DNA of 64,000 nt. Source: Microbacteriaceae bacterium PS02070 (GTDB lineage Bacteria > Actinomycetota > Actinomycetes > Actinomycetales > Microbacteriaceae). Location of the stretch: contig JASCPE010000001.1 of NCBI GenBank assembly GCA_029959865.1, positions 620,001 through 684,000 on the forward strand, in the 5' to 3' direction. This document shows positions 60,585 through 64,000 of this stretch, piece after piece; within the stretch, counting starts at the first letter, position 1; each line of letters opens with the position of its first letter. The notes under the pieces are model-generated. The model was not told the origin of the DNA, searched no databases, and was given only the letters and a program-made list of their open reading frames with translations. Both the position numbers and the translations under genes were made by a program.

Positions 60585-61295
60585 TCAGGCGTTGATGAGC
60601 TCGTAGAGCGACCCATGCTTGCTCGTCATGGCGGACTCGACCGACGTGGCGAGGGCAGTATCGCGGACGAGGATGCCGAACTCGACGTTGCGGTTCTCGG
60701 CGGAGTAGCTGAAGTTCGCACTGGTGATCAGGAGCAGCTCGTGGTCGACCACGATGAACTTCGCGTGGCTGACGACCTGCTTGCCGTTCGGCAGGAGCGC
60801 AGAGCGGTACACCGTGGCTCGTGGGAGCTGCGCCTTGACCGTCGAGGCGCCGGCGACTGCGGCGTCGACGTAGACGGTGACGACGACGCCGGGCTGCTCG
60901 GACGCTGCCTTCAGCGCCGTCCACATCTGTGACGTGTCCTGGAAGTTATAGGTCGCCGCCGTAACCGACTGCCGTGCTGCTCCGACGATGCGGTGGAACT
61001 CGCTTGTCAGGTGGCCGGTGTTGGCTTCGTTGCCGGGCATTGTCCATACCGGGGTCAGCTCGCGCAGAACGGTCTTTGCGCCGGCGATCGCGCGCAGGAC
61101 ACTGGTGGAACGTTCGCGGTCGCCGGGTCCAAACCCGGAGGCGGCGAGCAGGTCCTTCACCTGTTCGCGCCGGCTGATCGCGATCTCGCGGACGGCGACG
61201 CTGACGGGCGTGCCGGTCTCGAACTGCAGGGCGAGCCGCTCCGCCTCGGTTGCGGTGAGGAAGGTGCCGAGTTCGGCAAGCGGGTCAGAGGCCAT
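60585..61295 (-). CDS. drmC: DISARM-type phospholipase D-like protein DrmC
   Basis: The 236-residue protein has one phospholipase D HKD motif, SHAKFIVVD, followed by ITSANFSYSAENRNVEFGILV, the usual C-terminal companion. An N-terminal helical domain of about 90 residues precedes it. Length and its place after the DUF1998 gene match DrmC of DISARM anti-phage systems. In studied DISARM systems DrmC is dispensable for defence. The ATG at 61295 overlaps the drmB stop by 11 bp, so the two are coupled. Confidence 0.87.
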   Translation of the reverse strand: MASDPLAELGTFLTATEAERLALQFETGTPVSVAVREIAISRREQVKDLLAASGFGPGDRERSTSVLRAIAGAKTVLRELTPVWTMPGNEANTGHLTSEFHRIVGAARQSVTAATYNFQDTSQMWTALKAASEQPGVVVTVYVDAAVAGASTVKAQLPRATVYRSALLPNGKQVVSHAKFIVVDHELLLITSANFSYSAENRNVEFGILVRDTALATSVESAMTSKHGSLYELINA

Positions 61296-63457
61296 AGTTG
61301 CCGAAGAACCCTGGCACGGTCGGTCCGTTCGCGGTCGGGAGGTCGAGCAGGAACCGTCGGTCGAGGAAGCGGTTGGCCTTCTCACACGAGGTTTCGGAGG
61401 CAAAGCAGCAGGTGTGGCAGGCGGCGCCATGAAGGAAGTCCTCGGGGTCCGACGGCGTGCGCTGGGCGCAGACCGGGTCAGAGGAACAGCGCCAAGCCCG
61501 GCGAACCGCCGAGAGCACGATGCCCTGAAGCTGCTCCGGCTCCGACAAGGCCACCAGTCCGCCGAGAGTGCCTTCGCTGTCGGAGGCGGTCGTGCAGATG
61601 AGCAGTCCCGCCGCGGCCTCGCGTCCGGGCTCGTCCCGCCATGCGTAGATGCGCTCGGTCAGGCTGGCAGCACCATAGCCTGAGTACATGGCCATCTCGC
61701 GGATGAGGATGTGCGACAGGGTGTGGACGAGCCAGTAGCGCGGCCCGGGCAGGCGGGTGTCGGGGTTGATGGTGGCGGCGGTCTCGGAGAAGCGGCGGGC
61801 GAAGTTCCGGCGGTGGGCTTCGAGGTGGGAGTTCCAGAGCGGGGTGGTCTCGATGTGCCGTTCCCACTGAGAGACGGCGTCGAGGTCGAGTTGCAGGAAG
61901 ATGCCTTCGCCGCGGTCTTCCGTGGCGGGGACCCAGGTGGGCTTGCCGATGCGGGTCAAGTCGACCAGGCGGGATGCGACGTCGTTGACGCGATCCATCT
62001 CGTCGAGACGCGTGAACCCGAGGACGGCATTGACCCGCTTCATCCGGTTGACGCCGACGACGCGCTTGACGCGGGGGTGCAGCTCTGTGCCGCGCTGCAT
62101 CTCGGTGACCATGAGTCCGGTGTTGTTCTGCTGTTCGGGGAACAAGGCCGGCTTCTGGAGGTAGCGCCATTCGGGGATGAGTAGTTCGATCGGGTCCCAG
62201 TTGGCGCGGCGCTCCTCCCGGTCTTCTTCGGACTCGGGCGGTGCAAGCACGTCCGCGACGGCGATGGCGATGTCGTCGTCGGTGAGTCCGGTGACGTCGA
62301 TGTTGCGCGCGCCCGCCAGTGCGCGGATGACCGGGATCTGGTCGGCGAACTGCCGAATTTGGTCGATGCCGAGTTCGACACGAAGGTGGTCGGCGAGTGC
62401 TTCCTTCTGTTCGGCGTCGGAGCGCGGCATGACGATGATGCTCTGCGTCGAGGGGAACCACAGGTTCGAGGCTCCCATCATGATGAGCGCGGGCCGCGCC
62501 TTGCAGCCGGGGAAGAATGCGCCGAGGTGAGGGTGGCGTCCCCGGCACGTCTGGGGCAGCTTGAGCCGCCCCTTCGCTCCTTGGGCCTCGGCCATGCCGC
62601 GTGTGGCGCTGCACGACTGGCAGATGATCGTGGAGCCGACGCTCTTGCCGACGTTGGCGTCACGCATCTTCAGGTCGGGATTCTCAGCGTTCGGGCACCT
62701 CTGGCCCCGGTGAACCCAGAGCGTGTAGGGGAACTCGTCGAGATGTCCGTTGGTGCAGGTCAGCAGGTGCTGTGCAGGGACGGCGGGGCTTCCCTCGCGG
62801 CGTCCTCGACCGCCGCGACCAGGGCAGGGCTTGTGAGTGAACTGGGCGAGGTCGGGCCGGAACGGATGGGTGTTCGTGTAAGTGAATCGCGTGAGTGGGC
62901 CGAGGTAGTCGCAGCCAGTGCATCGGAACCACTGTGGGAACACCCGCGCGGGAAGGCCGAGGTCCGAGCCCTCGGTCGACATCGCGCCCTTCTTGGGCTG
63001 CCACGGGAACGGCCGCAGCGCGTCGACCTGCGGCCCCAGGTGCAGACGGACGACGTTGAGCAAGCGCGGTTCGAGGATCGTCGGGACGACCTCGCGGCGT
63101 TTCCAGATCGGCTCCCACGATGTCGTCGTGTCCGGGGATGAACGAGATTGTTCCGAGCCTGGTCCAATAGCTGATGAGCCAGCGCTGGAGAAGGTCGACC
63201 TGCTCGTGGCGTTCGAGGAGTGTGCGTGCCGGGTCCGCGATCGCGGCATCCCAGTCGTCGATCTCGAAGACGGCGTCGATGAGTTCAGCGCGGGTTGGTC
63301 CAGTGCCATGCTGGTCCCACCACGCGAGAGTGAGCAGGCCGGCTCTGTTTGCGGTCGAGGCGCCCGCCGGCTCTTCGATCGTTCCCAGGAGCGCGCCCAG
63401 GTAGGGGTCCTCCGCGGCGGTCGAGAACGATTCGTAGCGATCCTCAACGACGCCCAT
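61285..63457 (-). CDS. drmB: DISARM-type DUF1998 protein DrmB, apparent frameshift near the 5' end
   Basis: The main frame (from about 63,100 down to 61285, some 605 residues) is a DrmB protein. It has ILEPRLLNVVRLHLGPQV, a zinc-ribbon start FPQWFRCTGC, and the C-terminal DUF1998 signature CHTCCFASETSCEKANRFLDRR. Upstream of about 63,100 that frame is not protein-like, while the frame one base over gives a good N-terminus from ATG 63457 (MGVVEDRYESF... to ISFIPGHDDIV). One gene with a frameshift near 63,080-63,130 is the simplest reading; two overlapping genes are possible. DrmB cooperates with the DrmA helicase, which is not visible here. Confidence 0.75.
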
Positions 63458-63510
63458 AGAGGAAGGATGCCATACCAATTAGGCATTCCGGTGCTCGGTA
63501 GCAGGTCGAG

Positions 63511-63855
63511 CTACCGCCCCGCCGTCGTTGGCTCCCACTGGATCGTGAAGGTTCCGGCCGCGCGCGCGTCAGCCTCGGCCTCGAGTCGCAGTGCGTAGTC
63601 CCATGTCGGGTGCACCGCACGCTGGTAGATCCTGATCCGCTCAGGAGTGACCTCGTCGGTCCGCCGGACAAGTCCCAGCTGCTTGAGGCGCTTCAGCAAG
63701 GCGTGGATCGTACTGGTCGACAGCCCCGTGGCATCTGCCACGGACGGCGTGGAGAACTTCCCGTCGGGAGAACGCGCGATCTCGGCCATGAGCGCGAGCA
63801 TGTGGTTGCTGCCGAAGGCAAGCTTCGAGAGCTCCTCGCTCTGTTCGCTCGGCAT
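63511..63855 (-). CDS. Winged-helix DNA-binding protein upstream of drmB
   Basis: The 114-residue protein has a helix-turn-helix region (SVADATGLSTSTIHALLKRLKQLGLVRR) with a following beta-wing (ERIRIYQRA), preceded by a helical LAFGSNHMLALMAEIARS. It looks like a MarR/ArsR-like transcriptional regulator and likely controls the downstream drmB-drmC genes. The ATG at 63855 is chosen; a GTG at 63864 or a longer upstream frame is possible. About 50 bp separate it from the drmB start. Confidence 0.75.
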   Translation of the reverse strand: MPSEQSEELSKLAFGSNHMLALMAEIARSPDGKFSTPSVADATGLSTSTIHALLKRLKQLGLVRRTDEVTPERIRIYQRAVHPTWDYALRLEAEADARAAGTFTIQWEPTTAGR

Positions 63856-64000
63856 GGTCTCCACCGCCTCATTTTCGCATGAGGCGCTCAGCGCAGGAGG
63901 AGCATCGCAGGGCGAAATCCAACGGCGTGGCGCGTGTTGTGTAGCTGACGCCCCCAGCGTAAATGTCACATTCACTACCCGCATCCTTCGGCGTGCGAGA
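63856..64000. other. Right window edge, no gene seen
   Basis: The last 145 bp hold no recognisable gene. They should contain the promoter of the leftward winged-helix gene. Any drmA or methyltransferase genes of a full DISARM locus would have to lie beyond this point. Confidence 0.4.

Noticed and set aside
62684..63100. Continuation of the drmB N-terminal frame as a separate 265-residue protein
   Set aside because: After about 63,100 this frame becomes Arg/Pro-rich and motif-free while the neighbouring frame carries the conserved DrmB body, so the continuation is not a real protein.
1..64000. tRNA, rRNA, CRISPR arrays or riboswitches
   Set aside because: I saw no tRNA-like cloverleaf ends, no rRNA-like sequence, no regularly spaced repeats and no riboswitch core while reading the intergenic regions. 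A covariance-model search could still find something small.

Overview
The window is chromosomal DNA of a high-GC actinobacterium, most likely a Microbacterium or close relative in the Microbacteriaceae. The evidence is gene order (recF-dnaN-dnaA / rpmH-rnpA-yidD-yidC-jag-rsmG-parA-parB, then trxA, trxB, murJ and a DUF6049-type membrane protein), the GTG-rich start codons and the GC-rich coding pattern. It spans the replication origin. Placement rests on recognised families and synteny only; no database search was possible.

Region 1 (1-19.7 kb) is the origin core. recF (cut by the left edge), dnaN and dnaA run leftwards and oriC lies between dnaN and dnaA. The rightward ribosome/membrane-insertion operon follows. 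A 1.6 kb non-coding stretch with five parS-like sites precedes parAB. Thioredoxin/thioredoxin reductase, the lipid II flippase MurJ, a DUF6049-like protein, a methyltransferase and the CCA-adding enzyme come next.

Region 2 (19.7-36.2 kb) is accessory metabolism. A GAF-domain regulator, an aldehyde dehydrogenase with its DUF779 partner, and a zinc alcohol dehydrogenase look like one alcohol/aldehyde oxidation system. The last two have similar GCAACG/CGTTGC elements upstream. Between the regulator and the dehydrogenase sits a compact five-gene nonulosonic-acid polymer cluster: GT2, polysialyltransferase-like protein, CMP-nonulosonate synthetase fused to a HAD phosphatase, NeuB and a DUF6716-like glycosyltransferase. 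No NeuC-type epimerase is present, which makes a Kdn-type polymer (teichulosonic acid) an attractive guess. Maltokinase and a divergent trehalose synthase converge nearby, the latter downstream of two unknown genes.

Region 3 (36.4-39.9 kb) is the rpsF-ssb-rpsR-rplI operon and dnaB. DnaA-box-like sequences and an AT-rich inverted repeat lie in front of dnaB.

Region 4 (39.9-60.6 kb) is a metal/redox/lipoprotein island directly downstream of dnaB. It begins with an arsenite-type exporter followed by cmtR, a small gene and a P1B ATPase. A long co-directional run follows: DsbA-like protein, flavoprotein, CopC, zinc ribbon, LspA, DUF6804-like protein, TlpA lipoprotein, CcdA, ResB, CtaG, Lnt, CcsB/ResC, CopD-CtaG fusion and DUF4307. 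It ends with a P1B-4-type ATPase divergent from a CzrA-type ArsR sensor. A complete System II cytochrome c maturation set is encoded, but no CXXCH cytochrome. A 13-bp sequence occurs in inverted orientation at both ends of this block. No integrase or transposase is visible.

Region 5 (60.6-64 kb) carries DISARM-like drmC and drmB (the latter with an apparent frameshift) and a winged-helix protein, all leftward. DrmA and the methyltransferases are not in the window, so this is either the end of a larger system beyond the right edge or a reduced DrmB-DrmC module.
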